Positions 10,230 to 21,159 of a DNA stretch of 64,000 nucleotides are shown here, in pieces. This DNA comes from Carposina sasakii. Its lineage: Eukaryota; Arthropoda; Insecta; Lepidoptera; Carposinidae. Both the position numbers and the translations under genes were made by a program. The notes beneath the pieces were generated by a model. That model saw nothing but the letters and a program-made list of their open reading frames with translations. It was not told the origin of the DNA and ran no database searches. The stretch lies in contig CP053171.1 of the NCBI GenBank assembly GCA_014607495.2, forward strand, positions 1,054,001 through 1,118,000. The letters are read 5' to 3'. Positions within the stretch are counted from its first letter, which is position 1; every line of letters starts with the position of its first letter.

Positions 10230-10690
10230 CGGTAGAGTAGTATAGCACCACCCTATGTCTGCCCGTGGGTATCGTAAAAGGCGATTAAAGTTTTCCGGGA
10301 TGTGGGAAGCAGCGCCTCCCATGTTGACAATGGTATCGTCTTCAGCCTATTGCAGTGCACTGCTGGACGTAGGCCTCCCACAGGGCACGCCACAAGGCTA
10401 CTGCTACAGGGGGGTTTTGCCACGCTGGGCAGGCGGGTTGGTGACCGCAGTATGATTTTCGGACTATGTTGTCAACACGGGAGGCGCTGCTGCCCACCTC
10501 TCGGGAACCCTTAATCGCCTCGTACAATACCCACGGGCAGGCAGGGCTGGTACAAACTCTGCTCTGCCGGCACCACGCGGCTGGTTGACAATATAGTCCG
10601 AAAAAGCGTGATGAATATGAGCAACCCCCTATGGAAGTAGTCTTGTGGCGTTGCAGTTTGCAATAGACTGTAATAAGCTGATGTGCGTAT
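10230..10690 (+). mobile_element. Older SINE-like copy, split by a nested insertion
   Basis: The left part (10230-10331: GTAGAGTAGTATAGCACCACCC...CTCCCATGTTGACAAT) and right part (10584-10690: GTTGACAATATAGTCCGAAAA...TAATAAGCTGATG) together make one plus-strand copy of the family of about 245 bp. The parts are separated by the reverse-oriented copy at 10332-10583. The junction bases GTTGACAAT are present on both sides as a target duplication. Confidence 0.75.
10332..10583 (-). mobile_element. SINE-like retroposon with RTE-like 3' end, nested copy
   Basis: On the minus strand it runs from near GCCGCGTGGTGCCGGCAGAGC to GGACGTAGG/AGCCTATTGCAG (reverse of the 3' end) with the GAAGA tail. Perfect 9-bp direct repeats GTTGACAAT flank it at 10323-10331 and 10584-10592. 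This is the target-site duplication left by retrotransposition into an older copy of the same family. The short frames at 10255-10527 are shadows of this repeat. Confidence 0.8.
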
Positions 10691-10960
10691 GTGTAATTAG
10701 TAGTCGTAATACGACATAATAAGTGAGTTAATGAAACACCTTATGAAATAGCAGCTTCATTCATACATACCTACGTCATTGTCCCGCCTACTGTCAACTA
10801 AGCAAACAAAATACTGACCTAAATTCGTCCTCTCTCCCGTCCTCCATCCCGACGCTTTCAAACTATTGCTCTCCCGAAATACTGCCGACATGTCGTCATA
10901 TTTGACAAGCAAATAGTGTACGGACCCCTATCCTTTATTGGGAATACCTGAACAAACCTA

Positions 10961-11160
10961 CCGATGGCCGCTTTTCCATTGGACGACACGGCACCACACG
11001 ACCACGGCACGACCAGGACAACGACATGACCACGGCTTTTTTTAGAAGCGAAAAATATAGAGAGGGCTCGTTTTTTCACTAGACGACATGACCACGACAC
11101 GGCTTCCCATATTTGATGATGAAATGTCGTGATCGTGTCGTCTAGTGGAAAACCGCCCGA
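10961..11160. mobile_element. Inverted-end element rich in GACGACA/ACGACC words
   Basis: The left end GGCCGCTTTTCCATTGGACG is mirrored by CGTCTAGTGGAAAACCGCC on the right. The interior is a near-repetitive run of CACGACC, GGACGACA and ACGACATGAC words with a TTTTTTAGAAGCG centre. A similarly biased palindromic patch lies at 38045-38165. It has no protein-coding capacity. The class is unknown; terminal inverted repeats suggest a small DNA transposon. Confidence 0.55.
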
Positions 11161-11660
11161 TGGCAGCGCCTAAATTTTGAGCGTTCATTTGGTCGAACAA
11201 TTCAAAACTTTCCGCGTAGACCACTGTGACGTTATTAGCTTAGAATTTTGCAAACTTAAGCTCAAACCTAGTGTGATATGGAACTAAAATGTTAAAGGAG
11301 ATACTTTGATAGGCGATGACGAAACTAGCGACGTCTTTAATAGTTTTGAAAGATATGCCAACTCCAAAACTAAAATCAAAGTGAACTCCAGGATCGATAC
11401 TCTACAAAAGATATTTCAAGGCAACCCTTTAAATGGAGAGAGCAATATTTCTTTAGGATAGAAATGATCAGAAAGGGTTTTTGGTAAAAAAAAGAGTTAT
11501 CTTCCATCTAAGTTTCTAGTAAGTATGTATTGGAAAGGGTAATAGGCGTTGTTATTTGTGGTAGATTTGAGAAAAGGGTTTTTTATGATGAAAATTGATA
11601 GAGAAACTCGATAATTACAGATTTTTTATTTAGGAGATATGTTGTGAATATTGAGATATA
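11161..11660. other. No recognisable feature
   Basis: AT-rich spacer without recognised genes or repeats. Confidence 0.3.
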
Positions 11661-12048
11661 CATGATGTTTTTTCGTTGCCACCCTTAACGAAGGGTACGT
11701 ACTCTATACATCAAATAAAGTAAGTTTACTCATATGCAAAAAAAATGCTGGAAAACGATGTAAATTTATATTGAAAAAAAATTATAACTTGATCGAGCGA
11801 AATTTATAGTGTCTAGTGTTTATGCTAGATTTTTCAAAGACAGATATTAATTATTTCTCGTGAAAAATCTTGCTACGCGCGTCTATGTGCATTTATGCAG
11901 AAAAACGCAGTCTATTTACTCAACTTTGGACCCAAATATCTTGGGAACCAGACGGGAAGTGTGGGGGTTTGCTTCCATAGAGAAAAATTATTGTGATGAT
12001 GTGGAGATTTCTAAATTTTCGGGAACTTTGACGACCAAAAATCACCCT
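11661..12048 (+). mobile_element. TA-flanked small element, copy 2
   Basis: It starts CATGATGTTTTTTCGTTGCC after TA, passes through CTTAACGAAGGGTACG and TGATCGAGCGAAATTTATAG, and ends ACGACCAAAAATCACCC. The last few terminal bases (normally CCCTGTA) have changed to a T run, so the right end is inexact. The 73-codon frame at 11860-12081 is a shadow of this element. Confidence 0.7.
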
Positions 12049-13984
12049 TTTTTACCTATATATGCCGTAGTTGTACAATAGAATATAAGTACTTAGGTAT
12101 CATGTGCTGAAAGGGCATTATACCTATGCAAAGCCGGATCGGATCCCTAGTATCATAATAAATTAAAGATTTGTTTGGTAATCTTTACTGCGAAATCTCT
12201 CTCAGAAGACTGGTATGCTTTTTTGGCAAAAGTCATCATTATCAAAGAGGCAATGTTGCCAGCATTGTGGATATCCTCATTGTAGACGGCAACTATGATA
12301 AGAAAATTAATGAAAATCCTGCCATAACAATCGAAGCGATCATCACAATCTAATTAATAACACGCAATCTAATTTATTATATTGTACTATTATTAAAATA
12401 AGTCTACAGAAAACTTGACGGAAAGCCATGGTTTACCTTATAAAGTCAATCGGGGCCTAAATAAATAGTACTTGTATAGATTGATTGTGAGTCTTTTAAA
12501 ACTTCCCATTTAGTTAAAGTTTTAATAATGACGTATTCTTATTACTTATTGTAGGTGAAACAATAGTACCTATAAGAAATTAAGAAGTAACTTTGAACCG
12601 GCAGAAAGTTACAGGATGGCTCTCAAAAAGATGGAACGGCCTCTCGAGCTCAAAAGCCACAAGCCGTTACTTTTAGTTTAGGAGCGTACTAAAGAAATTT
12701 GCATACACACATAGGTAGGTACTTTAAAAACATAACCTCTTGGCGCAGTAAGGTAAAAAATACCGGAGAAACTTTCAAAAGAGAATTTGTATTAATTAAA
12801 TCAAATAATTTTATTGCATACGTAAGTGTATTGCATTTATAACTTAGTAGCCCTTATGAGGCATCACATCACTCTTAAAACTAAACTAAACTAGATAAGA
12901 CAAATTCTTATGTTTTTTTTTAAATCTACTTATTATTATTATATAGGTGCAGGTGCAATAACTATTGTCCAGTTAAATATACATTTAAGTCATAGGGACA
13001 CATTTCAATCGGGTATATTTTAAATATATGATTAAATGTGGTTAATTTACTTTCATTTTTTATTTTTTCCGGTAACTTATTAAATATTTTGTTTGCCATA
13101 AAATATGGACTTTCGTTTAGACTGTTTAGACATATTCAGTTTAGACTGAGGTTAGTATAGATTTTCTTTATTACGTGTGTTGATATCATGGGTATCTTTT
13201 ATTATGAAAAAAAAATCTTTTTCCTGAAATAAAATAACTTACTATGAGCAAACCATGCGGATTAAATCATTTATGAAGCAGCCATAAATAAACCTTTTTG
13301 GATGGCTCTTATCTAAGTACGTATTCCATTAAACAACAATCATATTTTACAAAACTCTTTGTTATATTTTAAAATGTATTCCACGTAAGCCTAGGTATAA
13401 ATGGAATCCATTTTCTATTAGGCTTAAACAAAATTGTTTCGTTGTATTCGCTATTTTTATATAGCGCTTCTATCATTTTGTTTTCAGGCGTACCTTTTCA
13501 ATGATTTAGCAGAATAGTAATGTTATTTGTTTATTTGATAAACGAATTATTTGGTATTTCAACGTCAGCCAAATTACATTTATAAAAATGCAAAATAATT
13601 TTGTTACGAGAATATTTTTTAATATACACGTACTATTGAATTGAATAATTTAATTTAAGATTATTTTTCTCTAAAGCAAGACAAAGATAAAGCCAGCATC
13701 AACTTTATTCTCCAGATAGGCTATAAGAATATTGGAAAAATCTACCCTTAATCAAATATATAATGAAGCACTAGAATTGAATTAAGAACTATAATATAAT
13801 TAGAATTGGAGTTTAAGAATCCATTGAAGTTATAAAGTGGGTCATTGTCTGTCCCTTTCTTAATACCTACTCGTATTAAAAGATAGTAGATAAATTGATT
13901 TTCCAAGGAGTTCTTCTTTCGAAAGATATATTAAATATGTTTCTCAAATTATTTTACGAATAATCATTTAAAATGCGTCATATG
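12049..13984. other. Unassigned AT-rich DNA
   Basis: About 1.9 kb with no gene, structured RNA or repeat copy that I can recognise. All frames are short. Confidence 0.35.
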
Positions 13985-14046
13985 TACAGGCTGTAACAAA
14001 AGGAGTCTGTTATGCGGAATGATTTGAAAAAAGCCCTTATTTGCAG
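13985..14046. repeat. Fragment of the 260-bp palindromic family
   Basis: TACAGGCTGTAACAAAAGGAG followed by GTTATGCGGAATGATTTGAAAAAAGCCC matches one arm of the element at 3019-3278. The second arm is not recognisable. Confidence 0.5.
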
Positions 14047-15053
14047 TCTTATTTGATTTCAAGTGTCAAGTCAAATAAGACACTTAAGAAATCTCTCTAT
14101 GTATTAATACTATATAGAAAAATAAACATATGTGATCAACCTTCAGTAATGATACCCGTATTTTATGGACTTACATAACAATATAATTTGGAGTCTAGGT
14201 ATCGGAAAGAATTGTATAAAAGACTAGGGGCAAACGTAGTCTGCAATCAAGGAACGAAATTGTCACTTATCCGTCCATTCAACTGGAGGTTCTAAAGCTA
14301 CCAAACAGCCTGAATTTATGTCTAGACTTAGGCTGCTGCTAGGTCTTAATTTACGACCTGAGCTACTTCCTAAAGCGCTGATAATAAATCTTAGGACGTG
14401 ACGACTGGTGGAAAGATATAGATATAGCTTAATAAGTTATGCAGTTAGTTGAGGTACCTAAATGACTCTCATTTTTAACTGACTCCAAAAAAAGGAGGAG
14501 GTTCTCAATTCGTCTGTATGTATAATATTTTTCTGTTTAATCCTTTACAGACAGGTTAAGCTAATATGGAGAATTCTTAGACTTTATTTGTATTGATCCT
14601 ATTTTTGTTTCGTATTGAGATGCCTCGAGTATTAGTTGTACACAATTATTCTACTCGTATCGTACGATTGGTTACCGACGTTCTTTTATATTAGATGTTA
14701 ACATGATACGAGTAGCATCCGAAAAGTCATCCCAGCGCACTCGGTCCAAGCGTAAGTACTCGTACCGTCAAAACCCGGCTTTAAACTCCGGCCAATCTAT
14801 TTGAATAGTCACATCTATTGTCTTTTGTTATCACTGACCCAAACTGACCTTAGAGTAAAATTGTAGTTACAAACTAGACTCTAACTTATAGAGATTAAGT
14901 TGAGTTTACTTTGGACTTATTTTGAAATAGAGTAGTTAGGTATTTTGTATGTAGTACTACTATTAACTTGGGCTCAATCAATTTCGATAGTGAAATTGAT
15001 GTGGGATTCTTTTAAGAGCAAATAACGAGTTTTATCACAATCAGAATACTCAA
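14047..15053. other. Unassigned DNA
   Basis: GGAGGAGGTTCTCAATTCGTCTG near 14492 is shared with AGGTTATCAATTCGTCTGTATG at about 59131 and marks a common interspersed repeat. Nothing else is recognised. Confidence 0.3.
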
Positions 15054-15302
15054 TAGAGGATGTTTTTTGTACATTATATAGGTAGTGTACACATATACCT
15101 ATACTTCAGTGTATTTTCAAAATGAGTGATTTGCTTTCGACACGAAACTAGGTAGGTAAAAACAAACAACTTTCACTATGGGACCAATTCTGAAATAGTG
15201 AAAAAAATCTGCTGTTCCATACAATCTTGAATAATTACTGCAATGAAATGTACAGCAGATCACCTACCTAGTTTCGTGTCAAAAGCAAATCAATGTCACC
15301 TG
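15054..15302 (+). repeat. Tandem duplication, unit 1, containing an inverted-repeat element
   Basis: The unit runs ATAGAGGATGT...TAGGTAGTGTACACATAT and then an ACTAGGTAGG-arm element at 15109-15298 (left GTGTATTTTCAAAATGAG, right TACCTAGTTTCGTGTC). The same order of flank plus element follows immediately at 15303-15622. The whole unit, not just the transposon, therefore appears to have been duplicated in tandem. It has no coding capacity. Confidence 0.65.
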
Positions 15303-15622
15303 ATAGAGGATGTGTCTGTATATAGTTAGTATATTATACTATTTTTAGGTAGTGTACACATATATAGCGGCTGCTAGTTAGAATTCAACATAGCCATTTA
15401 TTCGGTGTATTTTCAAAATGAATGATTTGCTTTCGACACGAAACTAGGTAGGTAAAAACAAACAACTTTCACTATGGGACCAATTCTGAAATAGTAAAAA
15501 AAATCAGCTGTTCCATACAATCTTGAATAATTACTGCAATGAAATGTAACGAACAGCTGATTTTTTTCTTTTTACCTACCTAGTTTCGTGTCAAAAGCAA
15601 ATCACTAATTTTGAAAACACCT
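15303..15622 (+). repeat. Tandem duplication, unit 2, containing an inverted-repeat element
   Basis: This is the second unit of the duplication. It repeats ATAGAGGATGT and GGTAGTGTACACATATA, then the element at 15405-15622 with ends GGTGTATTTTCAAAATG and TTTTGAAAACACC. It has a longer second arm than unit 1 (AACAGCTGATTTTTTTC retained), so unit 1 later lost part of its right arm or the two diverged by deletion. Confidence 0.65.
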
Positions 15623-15694
15623 TATATTTCTACCTGATGGTGTCGTAACATTGATAACTGGTTTGGTAGAAAAATTTGCGTGGACGTGCCTCGG

Positions 15695-15795
15695 AACGAA
15701 ATCTCTCTTAGAGATAAACACGCCTTTGTATAATATTCTATCTATTTTCTTCACATTTCTTTGTATGCCTACAATCTCAAAAGTAACTCTCTGGG
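15695..15795 (+). repeat. Diverged LINE 3' end fragment
   Basis: GAAATCTCTCTTAGAGATAAACACGCCTTTGTATAATATTC matches the CR1/jockey-like tail at 1795-1930. The AATAAAG terminus is not preserved. The 65- and 77-codon frames here are not genes. Confidence 0.45.
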
Positions 15796-17292
15796 TTTTC
15801 ACGCCACAAGATAGTTGCCGATTAAATGAATTGATACTAGGCCTTAAGAAAGAACATTTTCCAATTTTTATCCTGGTATTTTAATAACTTTTATTTCAGA
15901 GGAAGGTTTATATGTATAACAAGGGACCCGCCCCGGCTTCGACGAAGTAAGCACCCATTGCCATGAGACTTGGCTAATGTTTCGCGGACGATGAGTGGCG
16001 TTTCAGGGCGGACCATTGCTAGTTAAGAGTATTCATCACATAGCCATCATGTGATTTGATCATTATCAGAAAAGTCCATGCTTTAGATTAACTAGTTTGC
16101 GAACCTATCGGACGCTTGTCATATCGAAGAGTTTTCTGCACGTCGTGCAAATCGAAATGAGTCGACTCGATAGCAACACACGTTATAGGACAAATATATT
16201 CCCAAGAATGGAAGTAAGGATAAACTTATATTTGTACATGAATTTACCTTTTATATGTACAAGAATATGATTACAAAACTACCCGCTCCTTCCAATAAAT
16301 TGCAAACGCCTTTTAAAACATCGATTTACAATAAAACGTAAACGTCAGACAAAACGCTAACAGTAACAAACGAAAGGAAGAGAGAGAATCGTTTGACAAA
16401 AATAAATCTTGTGGACAGGCTATGCAGATACCCATATTTTTAAGCCATAAATATCTGGTCTGCGAAAGAAATTTATCTTTTCACCGACTGTGTCGTCAGG
16501 TCTGTCTCTTTAGTCTTAAGGAGAGAAAAACGGCTAACAGTAATCTAGTTTGTGGTATATGTCTTTTTCTTTACCTGTTTGTATACATTTTACCCAACAA
16601 AAACTAAGCAACAATTTTAACTCTATCATCATCAATAAGTATTCTTCATCTAACTAATCAAACTGGAAATATCTCACTCAAATCGAGACAACACTTCAAT
16701 CTTTATCATCACACATACTCTGATCTGAAAATGTTTTCTTTCTCACTGGTAAATCTTGTCCATAACAAAATTTCCGTCAAAACAAAACCGCAAGAATACT
16801 GCTCAAAGAATAAAGGGAATACAAAAAGGATATTCCCTGGAGGTTCAACGATAGATTTTATAGCGCACAGCGGAAACTTATCTGCATGTCGACCATACGT
16901 CGACGAAAATATAGAATGGTACGTTCTAGAATTGCGTTTAAACTTTGAAACGTGGAATTCTAGAACGCTTTTAAACTTTGTTGGAGACATGATCACGTTT
17001 TCGTTTGAAAACAGAGCTGTCAGAGAGCCGTCTTTTATAACAAAAGATAGGTACGAGGGATAGATATAGAATTCGCCTATGTTCAAAAACAAAATATTTT
17101 CTTACTTTCTATTGAACTTATTATGAAAGTTAATGCTTGATTATCGATGGTGGGTCGATTATCGTTATGCACATTTCATTAGCTAACGTTCGTTACATCT
17201 ATTTTTTTTTCTTCTAAAAATAAACAAGCATACCTACGACTGGATCTTCAATATAGGAAAACCGGAATGGAAGACATGTTTTAGTATCTTTT
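15796..17292. other. Unassigned DNA with overlapping chance frames
   Basis: Two frames overlap on opposite strands at 16709-17092 (127 codons, minus) and 16731-17063 (110 codons, plus). Neither shows a recognisable domain. The region contains two similar words, ACGTTCTAGAATTGCG and GAATTCTAGAACGC, each followed by TTTAAACTTTG-like sequence, giving a small internal duplication at 16920-16980. No host exon signal is evident. Confidence 0.35.
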
Positions 17293-17500
17293 TCTTCAGC
17301 CTATTGCAGTCCACTGCTGGACGTAGGCCTCCCCCAGTGCACGCCACAAGACTACAGCCACAGGGGCGTTTTACCCATAGTCACCACGCTGCCGCGCTGT
17401 GCAGGCGGGTTGGTGACCGCAGTGTAATTTTCGGACTATGTTGTCAACACGGGAGGCGCTGCTGCCCACCTCCCGGAAACCCTTAATCGCCTCGTAGGAT
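17293..17500 (-). mobile_element. SINE-like retroposon with RTE-like 3' end
   Basis: The sequence TCTTCAGCCTATTGCAGTCC to CTTAATCGCCTCGTAGGATACG corresponds, on the minus strand, to the family without its first 45 or so bases. It is 5'-truncated. The 60-codon plus-strand frame at 17304-17486 is its shadow. Confidence 0.7.
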
Positions 17501-17537
17501 ACGATGTTTTAGTATAGTCTTATGTAAATGATAAATA

Positions 17538-17620
17538 ACAAGTTGCTAGTTCATGCCTGAGATAACGCACCTCAGTTCCTTAGTCGACTCTTACGACATG
17601 CACAGAAGAAGATGCAGCCG
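17538..17620. repeat. Fragment of the AATACATCAGCTGCA repeat, inverted
   Basis: AACAAGTTGCTAGTTCATGCC, CTCAGTTCCTTAGTCGACTC and TACGACATGCACAGAAGAAG match 43137-43245, 49120-49200 and 51640-51745. Confidence 0.5.
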
Positions 17621-17935
17621 CTGTAGTCAAGTTTCAAAACAGTACTAGATCAATGTTGAATATAGCAATGTCATCAACATCCCTTTCTTAAGAGAGACAT
17701 ACAAAGTTAATATTGTTGGTAACATTACTGATATAGTTTAAAGCCCCTTGATTATATAGTAACCAAGGCCTAAATTTGCAACATTGCCATCGTCTACAGC
17801 GGAAAAGATAAAGTTGGCACATAAATCCGCTGTCACGCCATTCTGATAACGCTTGCTTAGACCACCCCTGTTCAGGCCACCCCTTATAGAACACCCCTTC
17901 ACCTGTACCGGGGTAAACTGTTTAATGTTTCTTGT
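17621..17935. other. No recognisable feature
   Basis: Spacer without a recognised gene or element. Confidence 0.3.
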
Positions 17936-18019
17936 ATTTACCCGACTGCGTTAGGAGGGCTATGTTTTGAGAGTGTATGTATGTACATTTAGAGCAAATG
18001 GCTTGTCGTATTTGAGCTT

Positions 18020-18390
18020 GAGAATGGTGTCATGAGAATGTTGAGATGGATGTGTGGAGTTACAAGAATAGATAAAAATAAGAAATGAGTATATAAGAGG
18101 AAGTTTGAAAGTTGCGCCGATCACAGACAAGTTACGAAGTAACCGTCTGTCTTGGTACGGGCATGTAAAGCGACGGGATGAAAGGCATATTTTACAGAGA
18201 GCGTTGTGCATGAGTGTGGATGGATATTAAGGAAGAGGTAGACCAATGAAGTGTTAGATGGACTGTGTGAGAGAGGATATGCGTGTACTGGGAGTGAGCA
18301 ATGTGATGACGGATAATAGGGATGAATGGAAGAAAATAACATATTGCGCCGACCCCAAACAAATGGGAACAGGGCAGGAAGATGATGATA
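18020..18390 (+). pseudogene. RTE-like LINE reverse transcriptase C-terminus, broken
   Basis: Plus-strand translation gives MRMLRWMCGVTR, then after a frame change a conserved run with WYGHVKRRDERH, a GRGRPMK patch, MDCVREDMRVLGVSN and DEWKK..YCADP. Such runs (WYGHV, GRGRP, MDCV, YCADP) are typical of the region after the reverse transcriptase fingers and palm of RTE-like LINEs in insects. At least two in-frame stops (after VDGY, and before MDC) and one frameshift make it a dead fragment. It ends in a short GATGATGAT tail. The 83- and 92-codon minus-strand frames here are shadows. A second fragment is at 48545-48690 and a third at 59640-59815. Confidence 0.7.
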
Positions 18391-18590
18391 AGGTGTCATT
18401 AGATTCGGCCGGTGAGTGACATTGAGATTAATATTTTTACGCAGTCGTTTTTTTCTTTTAAATAAGGTTATTATATAATACTTATTATATAATAATTATA
18501 TAATTGACTTTTGATTCTGGGCTATGTTATTCATGCATTTTTTCGTTGTCAATTCAGAACAATGCAAGTCTCTAATTGTCACTCGACATA

Positions 18591-18715
18591 TAATACATAC
18601 ATACATACATATAATCACGCCTCTATCCCTTACGGGGTAGGCAGAGCACTAAGGGCCGATAGAACCACATGGTGCCACTTCTGACCAATTTTTAGGGTAT
18701 AGTTGTACAAGTATG
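18591..18715 (-). repeat. (ACAT)n-tailed interspersed repeat, truncated
   Basis: The tail ACATACATACATACATATAATCACGCC is followed by TTACGGGGTAGGCAGAGCAC and GATAGAACCACATGGTGCC. It matches 49240-49440 and the reverse of 1559-1749, and stops after TTGTACAAGT. Confidence 0.6.
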
Positions 18716-18885
18716 AAATTATAATATACCGTTTACATCTGACCCCGCTACACTAAACAAGGCTGTAGGGTCTCTTTCACGATCCTGTAATTCTGACTGC
18801 CTCATTTTGAGAACATATCCGTATGACTAAGCAGAAAATGACATCCTGTGTCTTATAATATAATTATAATTATTATCCAAAAATA

Positions 18886-19130
18886 CGCCGCGTGGTGCCT
18901 GCAGAGTAGAGTTTGTACCACCCCATGCCTGCCCGTGGGTATCGTACGAGGTGATTAAGGGTTTCCGGAAGGTGGGCAGCAGCGCCTCCCGTACTGACAA
19001 CTTAGTCCGAAAATCACATTGCGGTCCCGGCGTGGTGACTATGGGTAAAACCCCCTGTGGCAGTAGCCTTGTGTCGTGCCCCGGGTGATGCCTACGTCTA
19101 GCGGTGGACTGCAATAGGCTGAAGAAGAAG
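18886..19130 (+). mobile_element. Full-length SINE-like retroposon with RTE-like 3' end, 11-bp target duplication
   Basis: This is the best copy of the family. It is 245 bp, from CGCCGCGTGGTGCCTGCAGAG to GCAATAGGCTGAAGAAGAAG. Perfect 11-bp direct repeats ATCCAAAAATA flank it at 18875-18885 and 19131-19141. The element is non-coding. Read forward, its last codons resemble the EAYVQQ end of RTE LINEs, suggesting parasitism on RTE enzymes. I see no clear tRNA A/B boxes in its 5' end, so the origin of its head is unknown. Confidence 0.85.
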
Positions 19131-19141
19131 ATCCAAAAATA

Positions 19142-19638
19142 ACGAAGTTGCGACTAGAAGCGCTGCCGGCCCCACCGGGCCGCTAGTTGTTGTTCGGCCC
19201 ATGTATATATTCCAATCATTGTGAGAAACTTCGATATCGCGTTCTAGGATTTCGCATTCGATTGTGGTTCTCTCCTGCATCCGATAGATGGCTCCGCTAC
19301 AAGTAAGATGCAATTTAAATATGTGATAAGTAGGTATTTGTAATAACATATAGTAGGTAGTTCAAATCTTTTTCGTTTTAAGCAAAATAAACTAAATGTA
19401 AACACAAACATACAATTTCAATATTATTTCGAAATCCGGATAACTACGAGTAGATGCTGGTAATTGCAATAATAACCAGGGTAAATAAACGTTCAAACTG
19501 TAGGTGAATTTTATTAAATACAGCTGTTGTTATTTGCTAAGTAAACAGAAAGATTGTTGTAAAGTAGTTTAATTGGAATGTTTTATTGAGAAATAAGAAA
19601 ACACGTTTGCATTCACGACTACTCGTATACACTCATTT
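19142..19638. other. No recognisable feature
   Basis: A GC-richer patch near 19160-19200 (GCTGCCGGCCCCACCGGGCC) stands out but matches nothing else in the window. Confidence 0.3.
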
Positions 19639-19770
19639 GGCGGCCGATTGGTGTAGTTGGTAGTGACCCTGCCTGCCAACCGTAGGTCTTGGGTTCGAAT
19701 CCGAAATACCCAAGATGCAAGACCTTAGGGATCTAAGCGTGGGTCTGGATTAATGTGCTGTGAAGTCAGC
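19639..19770 (+). mobile_element. tRNA-derived SINE, family 2, internally deleted
   Basis: GGCGGCCGATTGGTGTAGTTGG and CTTGGGTTCGAATCC (B-box-like) are followed directly by CAAGACCTTAGGGATC. The central part present in the copy at 6239-6490 is missing. Confidence 0.75.
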
Positions 19771-19837
19771 TGTGATGCATGTTAAGTTTGAATGCTTCCG
19801 AATAGCATCTGAGATCGACACCACGTGTCCCATGAGT

Positions 19838-19900
19838 CAGATCTCCATGGAAGCAGTGTCTGGTTCCAAAATATTAGGGTCCACATAAATGCACATAGTA
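19838..19900 (-). repeat. Scrap of the TA-flanked small element
   Basis: CTCCATGGAAGCAGTGTCTGG, CAAAATATTAGGGTCC and ATAAATGCACATAG match the interior of the 335-390 bp family, with two internal deletions. Confidence 0.6.
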
Positions 19901-20000
19901 ATGTTTGAACTTCCTAGAATTGATTTAACGCCTAAAATACAATTCGTATTTATATAACCATCTATGCATGTAGAAATATTATGTAAATAAATGTAACTTT

Positions 20001-20258
20001 AGCCGCTTGGTGCCGGCAGAGTAGAGTTTATACCACCCTATACCTGCCAGTGCGTATTGTACGAGGCGATTAAGGGTTTCCGGAAGGTGTGCAGCAGCGC
20101 CTCCCGTGCTGACAACATAGTCCAAAAATCACATTGCGGTCACCAACCCGCCTGCCCAGCGTGGTGACTATAGGAAAAAACTCCCCTATGACAGTAGCCT
20201 TGTGGCGTACTCTGGGGGAGGCCTACGTCCAGCAGTAGACTGCAATAATAGGCAGAAA
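20001..20258 (+). mobile_element. SINE-like retroposon with RTE-like 3' end, near full length
   Basis: It runs from AGCCGCTTGGTGCCGGCAGAG to GACTGCAATAATAGGCAGAAA. Imperfect direct repeats AATGTAACTTT / AATGTAACATT lie immediately outside it and probably mark the target-site duplication. Confidence 0.8.
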
Positions 20259-20566
20259 AATGTAACATTACCAATTCTTTCTCAGCTGCATAAACAAGTG
20301 AAGAGAGCCACAAAAACAGCGTTCGAAAACGACAAAAAACTATAGCCAGGAATCAAAGTGTTCGACCAATCACAACACGTTAATATGCAAATATTACGAC
20401 AACACTCCGTACATTTGGCCGGCGCATTCTGGTCCGGCAGATAACTGCATTAATTCACCCGGCGTCCGGCATTATACCGTATAACTGATGATGGAAATTG
20501 TCCGGATAAACTGAATTCACGAATTATCAGTAACATTATTGCGTAGGTATGTTGCATTAGTTTATA
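20259..20566. other. No recognisable feature
   Basis: Spacer of about 300 bp with no recognised element. Confidence 0.3.
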
Positions 20567-20776
20567 CAGAATGTAGCAAAAGGGGTATGTTAAGCGAGAA
20601 GGTATGAAAATAGCCCATTATAGAGAACTTATTGACATTAAAATTATGTTAAGCGAAATGGTACGAATTTGAGAGATGAGAGAGAATGAAATTTCGAGTC
20701 TGAGTCAAGATTTTGTGGATAATTACTCCATAGTGGGCAATATTTATGCCACTTAACCACTTTTGTTACAATGTGT
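20567..20776. mobile_element. Diverged copy of the 260-bp palindromic family
   Basis: CAGAATGTAGCAAAAGGGGTATG, GTTAAGCGAGAAGGTATG and AATAGCCCA form the left arm. GGGCAATATTTATGCC and CTTAACCACTTTTGTTAC form the right arm. Pairing is weaker than in 3019-3278 and the centre is rearranged. It abuts the TA-flanked element starting at 20783. Confidence 0.65.
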
Positions 20777-20782
20777 ACTATA

Positions 20783-21138
20783 CAGGGTGTTTTTTCGTTG
20801 CCATCCTTAACGAAGGGTACGTATTCTATACATCAAATAAAGTACTAAAAAATGCTGGGAAACGATGTAAATTTTTTAATTTTTTTTTAAATCACTTGAT
20901 CGGGCGAAATTTATAGTGTCCAGTGTTTATGCTAGTTTTTTCATAGACAGATATTAATTATTTCTCGTGAAAAAATCTTGCTACACGCGTCAATGTGTAT
21001 TTATGCAGAAAACGCAGTCTATTTACTCAACTTTGGACCCTAATATTTTGGAACCCAGACACTTCCATGGAGAAAAATGATCGTGATGCTGAGGAGATTC
21101 CGTAGTTTTCGGGAACGTTGACGACCAAAAATCACCTG
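20783..21138 (+). mobile_element. TA-flanked small element, copy 3
   Basis: It begins CAGGGTGTTTTTTCGTTGCC and ends GACGACCAAAAATCACCTG, with TA on both sides. It is about 356 bp, with inverted ends and no coding capacity. Confidence 0.75.
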
Positions 21139-21159
21139 TATTTTGGTGTTCATATTGTT

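Noticed and set aside
16709..17092. Overlapping 127- and 110-codon frames on opposite strands
   Set aside because: Neither has a recognisable domain, and both depend on the same low-stop stretch.
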